Source: Marixanthomonas spongiae
Lineage (GTDB): Bacteria > Bacteroidota > Bacteroidia > Flavobacteriales > Flavobacteriaceae
Assembly (NCBI RefSeq): GCF_003095375.1
Contig: NZ_QEHR01000006.1
Coordinates: 62,001-126,000 of the forward strand
Direction: 5' to 3'
DNA length: 64,000 bases
The translations under genes and the position numbers were made by a program. Positions 51,837 through 61,600 of the stretch are shown here, piece after piece. The notes beneath the pieces are model-generated. The model was not told the origin of the DNA. It worked only from the letters and a program-made list of their open reading frames with translations, and ran no database searches. Position 1 is the first letter of the stretch. Each line of letters starts with the position of its first letter.

Positions 51837-52733
51837 TTATTCAGTACTATAATTAGCTATTTTTTTAGGTCCTTCCAGCAGCAGACGGACTACTTTTAGC
51901 GTTCCGTCTTCGGTGGTTGAAATGTTCCATTTTATCAATGCAATCTTGCCGTTTTCTATTTCCAAACCAGTGATGCTTCGGGGGTGTACGCAACTACCGT
52001 CATTAAAATAGGCAATGTCGCCCGGTTCGGGAAAACGCGGACGGTGGGTGTGGCCGGTTATAGTAAATAAGTTATCGTGGTCAATAATCCACTTTTTGGT
52101 ACGTCGTTCTACTTTTATGAGTTCTTTATAGTTTCGGGCCGGGCTTGTGGGATCACCAATGCCAAAAACCTGCAAGGGCCGCCAAATAGCGCGTACCAAA
52201 AACCGATTGAGTTTCCATCCGTGATAATTCAACCAATCGGCTTGGTGGCCGTGGAGCATGAAAATCTCTTGCTTGGTTTCTTCGTGTTCTAGAATGAGCC
52301 CTTCGGTAAAGGTTATTTCAGGAAAAAGCGGATCGTCGTTTCCCGTAACTTTATTGAAATAACTGAAGAGGTTTTTCTCCACATATTTTTGGTTTTTATA
52401 CACCATATCGTGGTTGCCAATTAGGCGGTACAATCTATTTTCGGCATAAAATTTCCGAAGCAGTTCAAATACGTTTTGGTGGGCTTCAAATACAGATTGA
52501 AACGTGCGGTTTTCCCACAGTTCGTCTCCATCGCCCAATTCGCAGTAGGTAAAACCTTCTTTATAATAATGTTTTAAGGCGTGAAAGTAAATATTTCGAT
52601 TGTTGGCAAATTCATCGGCAAAACTGTTGTCGCCCCGGTGGCAATCACTAAAGATGATAAATTTTGAATCGTCGTTAAAAGAAATACGCCGCGCGGTTTT
52701 GTAGGCTTTCGTAATTCTTTTTTGAGAGGACAT
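51837..52733 (-). CDS. Metallophosphoesterase
   Basis: 298 residues of the calcineurin-like family with all five metal motifs: SDCHRGDNS, GDGDELW, GNHDMVY, HGHQADW and GHTHRP. Likely a two-metal phosphatase or nuclease; the substrate is unknown. Short minus-strand gene with TATCTTTA at 52751-52758 upstream. Confidence 0.92.
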   Translation of the reverse strand: MSSQKRITKAYKTARRISFNDDSKFIIFSDCHRGDNSFADEFANNRNIYFHALKHYYKEGFTYCELGDGDELWENRTFQSVFEAHQNVFELLRKFYAENRLYRLIGNHDMVYKNQKYVEKNLFSYFNKVTGNDDPLFPEITFTEGLILEHEETKQEIFMLHGHQADWLNYHGWKLNRFLVRAIWRPLQVFGIGDPTSPARNYKELIKVERRTKKWIIDHDNLFTITGHTHRPRFPEPGDIAYFNDGSCVHPRSITGLEIENGKIALIKWNISTTEDGTLKVVRLLLEGPKKIANYSTE

Positions 52734-52767
52734 TCGTTATTTCTTTTTCTAAAGATACAATTAGCAA

Positions 52768-53547
52768 TTAATGTTGCGCGAATTTGTCGTTTAAAATTTC
52801 AGACAGCACCCCTTCCCACAACTGTTCTCTTGCCTGTAGGGACTGTACGATGGTTCGTTCGGCTTCGCGCCATTTTTTGCCGTCCTTACCACAGAGGCTT
52901 TTAAGTACTTGCAAGGGCATAGCCCCGTATTTGCTTTTTTCCAATTCAATATTGCGGTCAAAATAATAGTCCAACCCCCTTAAATCTTCCTCTGGAATGT
53001 TTTGCTGAATTTTTTTGATAGTTTCAGAAAACTGCTCCGGAATAATATTTTTTCTTCCAAAGGTAAAAGCGGCTGCTGTTTTATGGGGCTCGTTTTCTTC
53101 AAGTATCATAAAAGTGTATCTCAAGAATTCTTTAACGGCTTTAGGCACATCAGATTGTTTAATCGCTTCGGAAATAGAAGTGTATTCCAACCGCTCTAAA
53201 AAATCAATAATTGGACGTGTGTTGGCCTTTGCTTTTTTCATAGCGTCGAGGTACATTTCAAAATGGCTTTGGCAATCGCCCTGAATATTGATATCGGTTT
53301 CTTTAACTAACACTATTTCATTGATTAAATAACGCGTTTCGGGATCACCTTTAGGAGTCCAAGGGATAGTTGTGCACGTTAAATTGTTTTGCAACGATTT
53401 TAACAATGACATACCATCCCACACGGCAAACACGTGGTGTTCCGTAAAGGTTTTAAGGTGTTTGGCCGTTTTTAGTTCACTGTACAGCGGATGGTGGAGC
53501 AAGGTATCGCGGTACGGCTGTATTCGCTTGTTGATCTGGGCAATCAT
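52768..53547 (-). CDS. DUF3050 protein (haem-oxygenase-like fold)
   Basis: 259 residues from ATG 53547 (MIAQINKRIQPYRDTLLHHP). It matches DUF3050: FTEHHVFAVWDGMSLLKSLQ, the acidic middle ETRYLINEIVLVKETD, and conserved His/Glu residues. The fold is probably like haem oxygenase/TENA with a metal site; activity is unknown. The earlier in-frame start at 53583 would lie in the terminator hairpin of the next gene and is rejected. Confidence 0.85.
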   Translation of the reverse strand: MIAQINKRIQPYRDTLLHHPLYSELKTAKHLKTFTEHHVFAVWDGMSLLKSLQNNLTCTTIPWTPKGDPETRYLINEIVLVKETDINIQGDCQSHFEMYLDAMKKAKANTRPIIDFLERLEYTSISEAIKQSDVPKAVKEFLRYTFMILEENEPHKTAAAFTFGRKNIIPEQFSETIKKIQQNIPEEDLRGLDYYFDRNIELEKSKYGAMPLQVLKSLCGKDGKKWREAERTIVQSLQAREQLWEGVLSEILNDKFAQH

Positions 53548-53564
53548 AGGTTTCTTTTTCAAGA

Positions 53565-53602
53565 AAACAAAAAGGCACCGCAAGTATTGCAGTGCCTGTT
53601 AT
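53565..53602 (-). terminator. Terminator of the 53622-54296 gene
   Basis: AGGCAC..GTGCCT with inner TGCAATACTTGC on the minus strand, followed by TTTTTG, 20 bases after the stop at 53622. Confidence 0.75.
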
Positions 53603-53621
53603 AAAAGATTGTTAATAGTGG

Positions 53622-54296
53622 TTATTGAGCGATTAACTCTTTACCGTGAAACGGGCAAAAGTGCCATTTACCAGAATGCATAGCGTTATCTACAGGGCAA
53701 ACTTTTTCTTTTAGAAGTTTAGATAATGGCAAATCGACCTCTTTGGTAAAATCGGCCAAAGTGATGGTCAAATTGTCATTGCCGGTAGCCTTAATGGGCA
53801 GTACGGTTTTTGAGCTGCTGTCTTGCATCAATACAAAATGCATGTTTTCGCCCATGGTACCGAACAAATTGGCCATCATAGGCTGCATAGCCGAAAGAAA
53901 ATTTAAGAGATCCGAAGGTATTTCTTCTTTCTGTACAGGCTTCAAGTCGGTGTTTTTGTAACGTACCTTCAGTTCTTTTAAAATTGCTTCTAAAGGTTCA
54001 TAGGTAATACCGCCAAAATAGCCAATTTTACCTTTTACAATGGCAAATAATTCGTATCCTTCAAATAACGCTTTGAGGGCTTGAATATCTGCTTCGGAAG
54101 AAGAGCCGTCTTGTAAAAATGAAATTTCCCAGAATTCCGTGGGTATCCACCAAACCAGTTCCATCGCATCGGGATGATCGTTACTGAACTGGGTTTCGCC
54201 CAACAGTCCATCGATGCTTACGTTTGTTAAATCCTTTTCTTGAGAATAAACAGAGACGCTGCTCACTAAAAGCAGAATTATAAGGAGTTTTCTCAT
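53622..54296 (-). CDS. Secreted protein of unknown function
   Basis: 224 residues with a signal peptide (1-18, ending VYSQ). No domain was recognised. It is acidic in the middle and ends with paired cysteines (CPVDNAMHSGKWHFCPFHG), which with two His could bind a metal. Its ATG overlaps the stop of the upstream acyl-CoA dehydrogenase (TAATG), so it is coupled to that gene. Function unknown. Confidence 0.65.
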   Translation of the reverse strand: MRKLLIILLLVSSVSVYSQEKDLTNVSIDGLLGETQFSNDHPDAMELVWWIPTEFWEISFLQDGSSSEADIQALKALFEGYELFAIVKGKIGYFGGITYEPLEAILKELKVRYKNTDLKPVQKEEIPSDLLNFLSAMQPMMANLFGTMGENMHFVLMQDSSSKTVLPIKATGNDNLTITLADFTKEVDLPLSKLLKEKVCPVDNAMHSGKWHFCPFHGKELIAQ

Positions 54297-55474
54297 TATT
54301 TAAAAGCATTTTCGCCCGTAATATCCAAGCCGGTTATCAACAAATGGATGTCGTGCGTGCCTTCGTAAGTGATGACGCTTTCAAGGTTCATCATATGGCG
54401 CATAATGCTGTATTCGCCAGTGATGCCCATTCCGCCTAATATTTGTCTGGCTTCACGCGCAATTTTCAATGCCATATCCACATTGTTGCGTTTTGCCATC
54501 GATATTTGGGCTGAGGTGGCTTTCCCTTCATTTTTCAACTGTCCTAATCGAAGCGCTAACAATTGTGCTTTGGTGATTTCGGTAATCATTTCGGCCAATT
54601 TTTTCTGTTGCAATTGAAATGCTGCAATAGGTTTTCCGAACTGAACACGCTCCTTTGCATACCGTAAGGCCGTATCGTAGCAGTCCATGGCCGCCCCGAT
54701 GGTTCCCCAAGAAATTCCGTAGCGGGCAGAATCCAGACAACCTAACGGTGCGCCTAAACCGCTTTTATTGGGCAGTAAGTTTTCTTTGGGCACTTTTACG
54801 TCTTGAAAAAGCAACTCGCCGGTTGCACTGGCACGCAAGGACCATTTATTGTGCGTTTCCGGTGTGGTGAACCCTTCCATACCGCGTTCTACCAGCAAAC
54901 CGTGAATGCGGCCTTCTTCATTTTTTGCCCAGACTACGGCAACATCACAAAATGGGGAGTTTGAAATCCATAGTTTGGCGCCATTCAATAAGTAGTGATC
55001 GCCTTTGTCTTTAAAATTGGTAACCATCCCACCAGGGTTGCTACCGTGATCGGGTTCTGTAAGGCCAAAGGACCCCATCCACTCACCGGTGGCTAATTTT
55101 GGCAAATATTTTTTACGCTGTTCTTCGGTACCGTATTTCCAAATAGGATACATAACCAACGAAGATTGTACGGAAGCAGTAGAGCGAACGCCACTGTCGC
55201 CCCGTTCAATTTCTTGCATAATGAGGCCGTAGCTTATTTGGTCTAATCCGGCACCGCCGTATTCTTCAGGAATATAGGGGCCAAAAGCGCCAATCTCGGC
55301 AAGGCCCGGGATAATCGATTTTGGAAATTCGGCCTTTTGGGCTGCCTCTTCGATAATGGGCGATACGTCACGTTTTACCCAATCACGCGCAGCATCGCGG
55401 ATGAGTTTGTGCTCTTCGGTTAATAAATCGTCGATATTATAATAATCTGGAGCTTCAAATAAGTCTGGTTTCAT
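54296..55474 (-). CDS. Glutaryl-CoA dehydrogenase-like acyl-CoA dehydrogenase
   Basis: 392 residues. The catalytic base is Glu371 in ITYEGTHDIHLL, and Arg97 in SGVRSTASVQSSLVMYPI is a feature of glutaryl-CoA dehydrogenases, which oxidise and decarboxylate glutaryl-CoA to crotonyl-CoA in lysine and tryptophan breakdown. The saccharopine dehydrogenase-like gene at 29832 might feed such a route but is far away. Assignment to glutaryl-CoA, rather than another acyl-CoA, rests on those residues. A TACATTTG box at 55497-55504 precedes it. Confidence 0.88.
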   Translation of the reverse strand: MKPDLFEAPDYYNIDDLLTEEHKLIRDAARDWVKRDVSPIIEEAAQKAEFPKSIIPGLAEIGAFGPYIPEEYGGAGLDQISYGLIMQEIERGDSGVRSTASVQSSLVMYPIWKYGTEEQRKKYLPKLATGEWMGSFGLTEPDHGSNPGGMVTNFKDKGDHYLLNGAKLWISNSPFCDVAVVWAKNEEGRIHGLLVERGMEGFTTPETHNKWSLRASATGELLFQDVKVPKENLLPNKSGLGAPLGCLDSARYGISWGTIGAAMDCYDTALRYAKERVQFGKPIAAFQLQQKKLAEMITEITKAQLLALRLGQLKNEGKATSAQISMAKRNNVDMALKIAREARQILGGMGITGEYSIMRHMMNLESVITYEGTHDIHLLITGLDITGENAFK

Positions 55475-55496
55475 GATTTTGTGAATTTAAGGAATA

Positions 55497-55504
55497 CAAA
55501 TGTA
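55497..55504 (-). promoter_or_regulatory. -7 box TACATTTG of the acyl-CoA dehydrogenase operon
   Basis: TAnnTTTG on the minus strand, 22 bases before ATG 55474. Confidence 0.5.
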
Positions 55505-55524
55505 AAAATCACGGGTCTAACCTC

Positions 55525-56265
55525 CTACATTTTCAAGTAAAAATCGCGCACCAACTTTTTATAGGCTTCAGTATAATTATGGCGGCTTATTTCAATCGTG
55601 AGCTGTTCAATTTTAGGAGTCGTTTCAGTAAATGAAAACTCCAAAAGACTGCGTTTTTCTTCGGAAGTTTCTGTACCGCGAACCCTGCAAATACGGTTGA
55701 CAAAAAGTCCTTTAGCTGAAGCCAATTCAATGAAGCCTTTTTCTTCTTTCTTCGGAATTATGGTAGAGAAAATGCCTGTTTCAGAAAGCAAAGCGGAAAC
55801 ACTTGCTACTAAATCCTCAAAAGGCATGGCATCATTGAACCGCGCCAATTTTCGGGATGCAGAAATTTTTTTCTCATCCTTTGGGAGAGATGCCGAAGGC
55901 AGAGGGGCGTCATAAAACGGTGGATTGGATACAATTAAATCGTATTTATCATCAATTTCAGAAACAAACTCCTCCAACGAAGCGTGATAACAAAACAACC
56001 GATCGCTCCAAGATGAGTTTTCAAAATTCTCCACACATTGCTCATATGCGTTTTCGTCAATTTCAATGGCGTCGATTAATTCGGCAACGCTTCGTTGTGC
56101 CAGTTGCAACGCGATGATACCGGTACCGGCGCCAATATCCAAAATAGAGGAGGGATGATTTTTTAGTGAAGCCCATGCACCTACCAACACACCATCGGTG
56201 CCAATTTTCATTTCACAACGATCTTGCTCAATGGTGAATTGCTTAAAATGGAAAGGCTTGCTCAC
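55525..56265 (-). CDS. trmN6: tRNA1(Val) (adenine-37-N6)-methyltransferase-like
   Basis: 246 residues, GTG start at 56265. It has the SAM loop LDIGAGTGIIALQLAQ, EIDENAYEQCVENF and the catalytic NPPFYDAP of N6-adenine methyltransferases, and the family N-terminus FHFKQFTIEQDRCEMKIGTDGVLVGAWA. The E. coli homologue modifies A37 of tRNA-Val. Chain length is normal. Transcribed on its own. Confidence 0.92.
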   Translation of the reverse strand: MSKPFHFKQFTIEQDRCEMKIGTDGVLVGAWASLKNHPSSILDIGAGTGIIALQLAQRSVAELIDAIEIDENAYEQCVENFENSSWSDRLFCYHASLEEFVSEIDDKYDLIVSNPPFYDAPLPSASLPKDEKKISASRKLARFNDAMPFEDLVASVSALLSETGIFSTIIPKKEEKGFIELASAKGLFVNRICRVRGTETSEEKRSLLEFSFTETTPKIEQLTIEISRHNYTEAYKKLVRDFYLKM

Positions 56266-56380
56266 GGTTGGTTAATTTGAATTGTTTTATAATAAAGGTA
56301 GAAGATTTTGGACTATAGAATAGAACATAGATTGGGCGGCAACGTGTTTCGAGGAACGAGAAAAGTATGAAAATCACAAA

Positions 56381-56905
56381 TTAAAGATACAGCTCAATTA
56401 ACCCTTCCGGAGCGGTAATGCGAATGTCTTTCTTTTCCCGATCTACTTTTTCAATTAAATCGTCATTGATAGGGATTAACACTTGTTTCCCATCGCGCTC
56501 AATTTCAAAAAGGGCTTGTGCGGTAGTGTCGTTTATTCCAGCTATGGTCCCTACGAGTCCAAAATGGGTGTCGGTAACGGTAAAACCAATTACTTCGTGA
56601 AAGTAAAATTTGTTGCCACTTAATTTGGGCAACATGGTTAAAGGCAGGTACAATGCGTCCCCTAATAGGTTGTCGGCATCGGCTTCGGTTTTAACGTCTT
56701 CAAATTGAATGCGCAACAATGTAGATTTGTGCAAGGAAAGCGATTCAATAAAAAATGGAATCAGGTTTTTGTTGTGTTCAACAAAAACCGATTCCATTTC
56801 CAAAAATTGTTCGGGGTCGTCTGTGTCCAGTTTGGCCAACAACTCCCCTTTAAAGCTGTATTTTTTAACGATCTTGCCTAAGTAGAAACAAGCTGACTTT
56901 TGCAT
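56381..56905 (-). CDS. rimM: Ribosome maturation factor RimM
   Basis: 174 residues. RimM helps assemble the 30S head by binding S19 and acting on 16S rRNA processing. The N-terminal RimM domain begins CFYLGKIVKKYSFKGELLAKL, and the C-terminal PRC-barrel domain has FYFHEVIGFTVTD and LIPINDDLIEKVDREKKDI. It follows rpsP by 14 bases, the usual rpsP-rimM order. Confidence 0.95.
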   Translation of the reverse strand: MQKSACFYLGKIVKKYSFKGELLAKLDTDDPEQFLEMESVFVEHNKNLIPFFIESLSLHKSTLLRIQFEDVKTEADADNLLGDALYLPLTMLPKLSGNKFYFHEVIGFTVTDTHFGLVGTIAGINDTTAQALFEIERDGKQVLIPINDDLIEKVDREKKDIRITAPEGLIELYL

Positions 56906-56919
56906 CGTTAGGCTACGCT

Positions 56920-57471
56920 TTATTCTTCTTCCTTAGAAGCTTTTTCGCCTTTAGCTTCGGCTGCTTTGGCTTCCGCTTCGGCTTTTGCCTTGGCTTCTTC
57001 TTCAGCTTTTGCTTCCTCTTCGGCCGCTTTGGCTTCGGCGAGGCGAGCTTCGGTAATCGCTTTTTCGGCAGCTAAGGCTTCGGCTTTCGCTTTTTCTTCG
57101 GCTTCAGAAAGCTTGGTGCGTTTTCCTTCTACTTTCTTGGCTTTTTCTTCTAACCAAGCGTTGAATTTCTTTTCGGCTTCTTCTTCGGTCAAGGCTCCTT
57201 TCCGAACGCCACCGGCAAGGTGGTTTTTAAGCAAAGCCCCTTTGTACGAAAGGATGGCCCGTGCCGTATCGGTTGGTTGCGCTCCGTTTTGAAGCCAGTT
57301 TACAGCACCGTCCACATCCAGTTCAATGTGGGCAGGGTTAACGTTTGGATTGTAAATACCAATTTTTTCAAGGTATCTACCATCTCTTTTCACTCGGCTG
57401 TCCGCCGCAACGATCCAGTAAAAGGGTTTTCCTTTTTTACCGTGTCTCTGTAATCTAATTTTTAAAGGCAT
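56920..57471 (-). CDS. rpsP: 30S ribosomal protein S16 with long charged tail
   Basis: 183 residues. The first 80 or so are ordinary S16 (MPLKIRLQRHGKKGKPFYWIV, DGRYLEKIGIYNP, ILSYKGALLKNHL). The rest is an unusual extension of about 100 residues: a linker (ALTEEEAEKKFNAWLEEKAKK) and then almost pure Ala/Glu/Lys, which should be a long single helix or coiled coil on the ribosome surface. Bacteroidota S16 proteins often have an extension; this one is long. A promoter at 57625-57656 precedes a leader of about 150 bases. Confidence 0.96.
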   Translation of the reverse strand: MPLKIRLQRHGKKGKPFYWIVAADSRVKRDGRYLEKIGIYNPNVNPAHIELDVDGAVNWLQNGAQPTDTARAILSYKGALLKNHLAGGVRKGALTEEEAEKKFNAWLEEKAKKVEGKRTKLSEAEEKAKAEALAAEKAITEARLAEAKAAEEEAKAEEEAKAKAEAEAKAAEAKGEKASKEEE

Positions 57472-57620
57472 GTTAATTAATTTTTGAGGTTCCCGACCCC
57501 GGTTATAATTTTTATGAAATCCTTTTTAATTGTGGCTTCAGCCCTTTTTAAAAAGATAGGTTCAACAACTCCCCCAACAGTCGTTTGAGGTGCCGTTTCA
57601 AACCTATTCCGTTTTTACGG
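57472..57620 (-). promoter_or_regulatory. rpsP leader with possible stem
   Basis: The transcribed leader before rpsP contains AATAGGTTTGAA and TTGAACCTATC (about 57596-57607 and 57558-57568), able to form about 10 bp and to enclose ACTGTTGGGGGAG. A structured r-protein leader is possible, but it is not shown to respond to anything. Confidence 0.35.
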
Positions 57621-57624
57621 ACGG

Positions 57625-57656
57625 CAAAAATACAACATTTTTTGTTTGAAAGTCAA
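57625..57656 (-). promoter_or_regulatory. Promoter of rpsP-rimM
   Basis: Minus-strand TTG at 57654-57656, a 21-base spacer, and TATTTTTG at 57625-57632. Strong match to the Bacteroidota consensus. Confidence 0.7.
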
Positions 57657-57892
57657 CCCAATGCGCCTTTTTTGTCTCTTTTCTGAAATTTTAATCCATT
57701 CAATATTTTTTCTTCAACATTTAAAAATACCAAAAACTCCTTGTAATCTCGTGAAAACCCAATGACTGCAAGGGTTAAACTCTGTTAAATTGTTTTAAGG
57801 TTGGGTTAATTGTTCGTTTAAATAAGTTTCAGTTCCTATATTAAGTTTAGTTGAAATTATTAAAAAGTGCAATTAATTTAAAATATACCATT
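57657..57892. other. Gene-free spacer between rpsP and the DUF2383 gene
   Basis: About 236 bases between the divergent rpsP promoter and ATG 57893. AT-rich; no ORF, clear hairpin or strong -7 box seen on the plus strand. Confidence 0.4.
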
Positions 57893-58342
57893 ATGGAATA
57901 TACTGAAGACATATCAAAACGTGTAAACGATTTGCTGGAAAAAAATTACGATGCCGAAAAAGGCTACAAAAAAGCAGCTGAGATTGTTGACAATGCTAAG
58001 CTAAAAGAGTTTTTTAAAGAGCAGGCCCAAAACCGATACGATTTTGGACACCAACTTAAAAGTGAAATAAAAAACTTTGGCGAAGATCCCGATAAAGGCG
58101 GAAGCACAAAAGGCTCTATGCATCGAACGTGGATGGACATTAGAAGTACTTTTACATCCAATGACGAAAAAGCTATTCTAAAAGAAGTGGAACGTGGCGA
58201 AGAAGCTGCCGTTGAGGAATATAACGAAGTGATCAATGATACCACTTTGCCCCCAACGACCAAGGATATTTTAACAAAACAACGCAACAATGTGCAGACC
58301 ACGTTGCAGAATGCCAAAAATTTTGAAACAGTGTTGTCTTAA
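57893..58342 (+). CDS. DUF2383 four-helix-bundle protein (PA2169-like)
   Basis: 149 residues from ATG 57893 (MEYTEDISKRVNDLLEKN). An all-helical PA2169/DUF2383 protein, related in fold to ferritin-like bundles; conserved Asp/Glu (YDAEKGYKKAAE, EVERGEEAAVEEYNE) could bind metal. Often linked with stress response. The start at 57851 would add unlikely residues and is rejected. Confidence 0.85.
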   Translation: MEYTEDISKRVNDLLEKNYDAEKGYKKAAEIVDNAKLKEFFKEQAQNRYDFGHQLKSEIKNFGEDPDKGGSTKGSMHRTWMDIRSTFTSNDEKAILKEVERGEEAAVEEYNEVINDTTLPPTTKDILTKQRNNVQTTLQNAKNFETVLS

Positions 58343-58366
58343 AACAACGCGCTGTGAAAAAGAAGA

Positions 58367-58394
58367 GAGGCCGGTTTTTTGCCGGTCTTTTTTT
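58367..58394 (+). terminator. Terminator of the DUF2383 gene
   Basis: GGCCGG and CCGGTC pair around TTTTTTG, followed by seven T. Confidence 0.75.
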
Positions 58395-58626
58395 ATGTTG
58401 ATAAACGCTAAAAACTCCCTGCAGATTTCATGGTAAAAAACCATTCAATTTTCTATTTTTACTGCTGGATAAATGTTCTCGTTTTCTCGATACAAATTTG
58501 TAACTACCGTTGTGTTCCCAGATTTACTTGAACTGACGGAAAGCCAATGGACCTTTTTTGAACCCGCCTTTTAATTGGGCTGGTTGAATGTTTGTCATGC
58601 AAAATTCATCATTCTAAATTAGCTGT

Positions 58627-61600
58627 ATGTACCTGATTTTTGATACCGAAACCACCGGATTGCCTAAGCGTTGGGATGCTCCCGTTACCGACACAGACAA
58701 CTGGCCACGTTGCATCCAGATAGCCTGGCAGCTGCACGATGCTATGGGTAACCTGATAGAGCATCAAGATTTTTTAGTTCAACCGGATGGGTTTACCGTT
58801 CCGTTCGATGCGGAGAAAATCCATGGTATTTCTACCGAGTTGGCACAAAAAGAAGGAACACCATTACACGAAGTGGCCGAAAAATTTGCCAATGCCCTGT
58901 CCAGAACAAAATTCGTGGTTGGACAAAATGTAGGGTTCGACCTTAATATTATGGGGGCTGAATTCCACCGATTGCAAATGCACAACCCATTGCCGCAATT
59001 GCCCGTTCTGGACACCTGTACCGAAACGACAGCGCAACTGTGCCAAATACCGGGTGGCCGTGGCGGAAAATTCAAACTGCCTACACTAACTGAATTGCAC
59101 GAATTTCTGTTCAATGAGCCTTTTGCTGAGGCACACAACGCAACTGCCGATGTGGAAGCAACCACCCGTTGTTTTTTAGAACTGGTAAGAAGAAACATTT
59201 TTACCGAAACGGAACTGGACGTTCCGTCCGGTTATTTTGAAGAATTCTCTAAGGAAAACCCCAAAGAAATTGAGTTGATTGGCCTTGAGCACATCAACCT
59301 TAAAAAAGCCTCCGAAAAAATAAGGCAGGAAATTGAAGCCGCCACCCAAACAGAGGCCATTTCTTCCGAAGAAATAAAAGAGAACATCGCCACCTTGGAG
59401 GAAACGGCTTTTTCGCACCTGCACAACCACTCGCAGTTTTCTATACTGCAATCCACTTCTTCTACACAAGATTTGGTGCAAGCGGCCATTAAAAACGATA
59501 TGCCTGCCGTAGCGCTTACCGATAGCGGAAATATGATGGGGGCGTTCCATTTCACAAAAGCTGTAAACACATATAATGCAGGACTTGCAGAAGAAGAGAA
59601 ACACAAGGAATTAAAAGCAATCGTAGGCTGTGAATTTTTTGTGTGCGAAGACCATTTAAACAAAAACCACAAAGACAATGGCTACCAAATAGTCTTGCTC
59701 GCCAAAAACAAAAACGGCTATCACAACTTGGCAAAAATGGCCTCCATTGCTTATACAGAGGGGTTTTATTACGTGCCTCGAATTGATAAAGACGTCATTT
59801 CAAAATACAAGGAAGATATCATTGTCCTCACCGGAAGCATGTATGGGGAAGTGCCCGGAAAAATACTCAACGTAGGCGAACACCAAGCCGAAGAAGCGCT
59901 GCTTTGGTGGAAAGAGCAATTTGGTGACGACCTGTACGTAGAAATCATGCGCCATAACCAAGAAGATGAAAAACGCGTAAACACCGTACTTGTTGAGCTT
60001 GCCAAAAAGCACGATGTGAAGTTGGTGGCCTGCAACAATACGTATTATATCAATAAAGAAGATGCCAACGCCCACGATATTTTGCTCTGTGTGAAGGACG
60101 GCGAAAAACAGGCCACTCCCATTGGTCGGGGCCGTGGCTATCGCTATGGACTTCCCAATGACGAATATTATTTCAAGTCGCAAGAGGAAATGAAAAGCCT
60201 CTTTAAAGACCTTCCGGAAGCCATTAGCAACATTTCAGAAGTTGTCGATAAAATTGAACCGTATTCCCTGGCTCGGGAAGTGTTGTTGCCCAAATTCAGT
60301 ATTCCCGAAGAATTTCAACACCCGAAAGATGCGGAAGACGGCGGTAACCGTGGTGAAAATGCCTATTTAAAACACTTGACCTTTAAAGGTGCCAAAAAAC
60401 GCTATGCCGAAATCACCCCCGAAATTGAAGAGCGCATTAATTTTGAATTGAGCGTTATTGAAAACACAGGCTATCCCGGCTATTTTTTAATTACCGAAGA
60501 TTTTATCCGTGAAGCCCGGAATATGGGTGTTTCGGTAGGGCCGGGACGGGGGTCGGCCGCGGGCAGCGTTGTGGCCTATTGTTTGGAAATCACCAATATA
60601 GACCCTATAAAGTACGATTTGCTTTTTGAGCGGTTTTTAAACCCGGACCGAGTGAGCATGCCCGATATCGATATTGATTTTGACGATGAAGGCCGAGGCA
60701 AGGTAATGGATTACGTTATTGAAAAATACGGTGCCAATCAAGTAGCACAGATTATTACCTACGGTACCATGGCGGCAAAATCCTCCATCAGGGACACTGC
60801 CCGGGTACTGGATTTGCCCTTGAACGAAGCCGACAGGATCGCCAAACTCATCCCTAATATGACCAAGCTGAGCAAGATCTTCGGTATGGATGAGCAACAG
60901 CTTCGCAGCAAGTTTAGGAGCGACGAACTGCCAAAAGTGAATGAACTGTTGAACCTGTCGGAAGGAAGCGATCTGGAGGCAGAAACCATCAACCAAGCAA
61001 AAATATTGGAAGGTTCCGTTAGAAATACAGGCATTCACGCTTGTGGGGTAATCATTACCCCAGACGATATTACCAACTTCGTGCCCGTTTCCGTAGCAAA
61101 AGACTCCGATTTGTACGTAACCCAGTTCGATAACTCGGTAGTGGAAAGTGCGGGATTGCTGAAGATGGATTTCTTGGGGTTGAAAACATTGACCTTGATC
61201 AAGGACACGGTTAAAATTGTAAAGCACAAACACAATATCGACCTGGATCCCGATAGTTTTCCGTTGGACGATGAAGAAACATATGCGCTTTTCCAACGAG
61301 GGGAAACCGTAGGGATATTTCAGTACGAATCCCCTGGGATGCAAAAGTATATGAAAGAGCTGAAACCTACTGTGTTTGCAGATCTTATTGCGATGAACGC
61401 CTTGTACCGTCCGGGGCCGTTAGAGTATATTCCCAGTTTCATTAGGCGGAAAAACGGCGAGGAAGAGATTGATTACGACCTTCCCGCAATGGAGGAATAT
61501 TTGCAAGAAACCTATGGCATTACGGTCTATCAAGAGCAGGTGATGCTGTTGTCGCAAAAACTGGCCGATTTCAGTAAAGGTGATGCCGATGTGCTTCGGA

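Noticed and set aside
56966-57292. Plus-strand Ala/Ser-rich ORF opposite rpsP
   Set aside because: It is the mirror of the low-complexity S16 tail codons.
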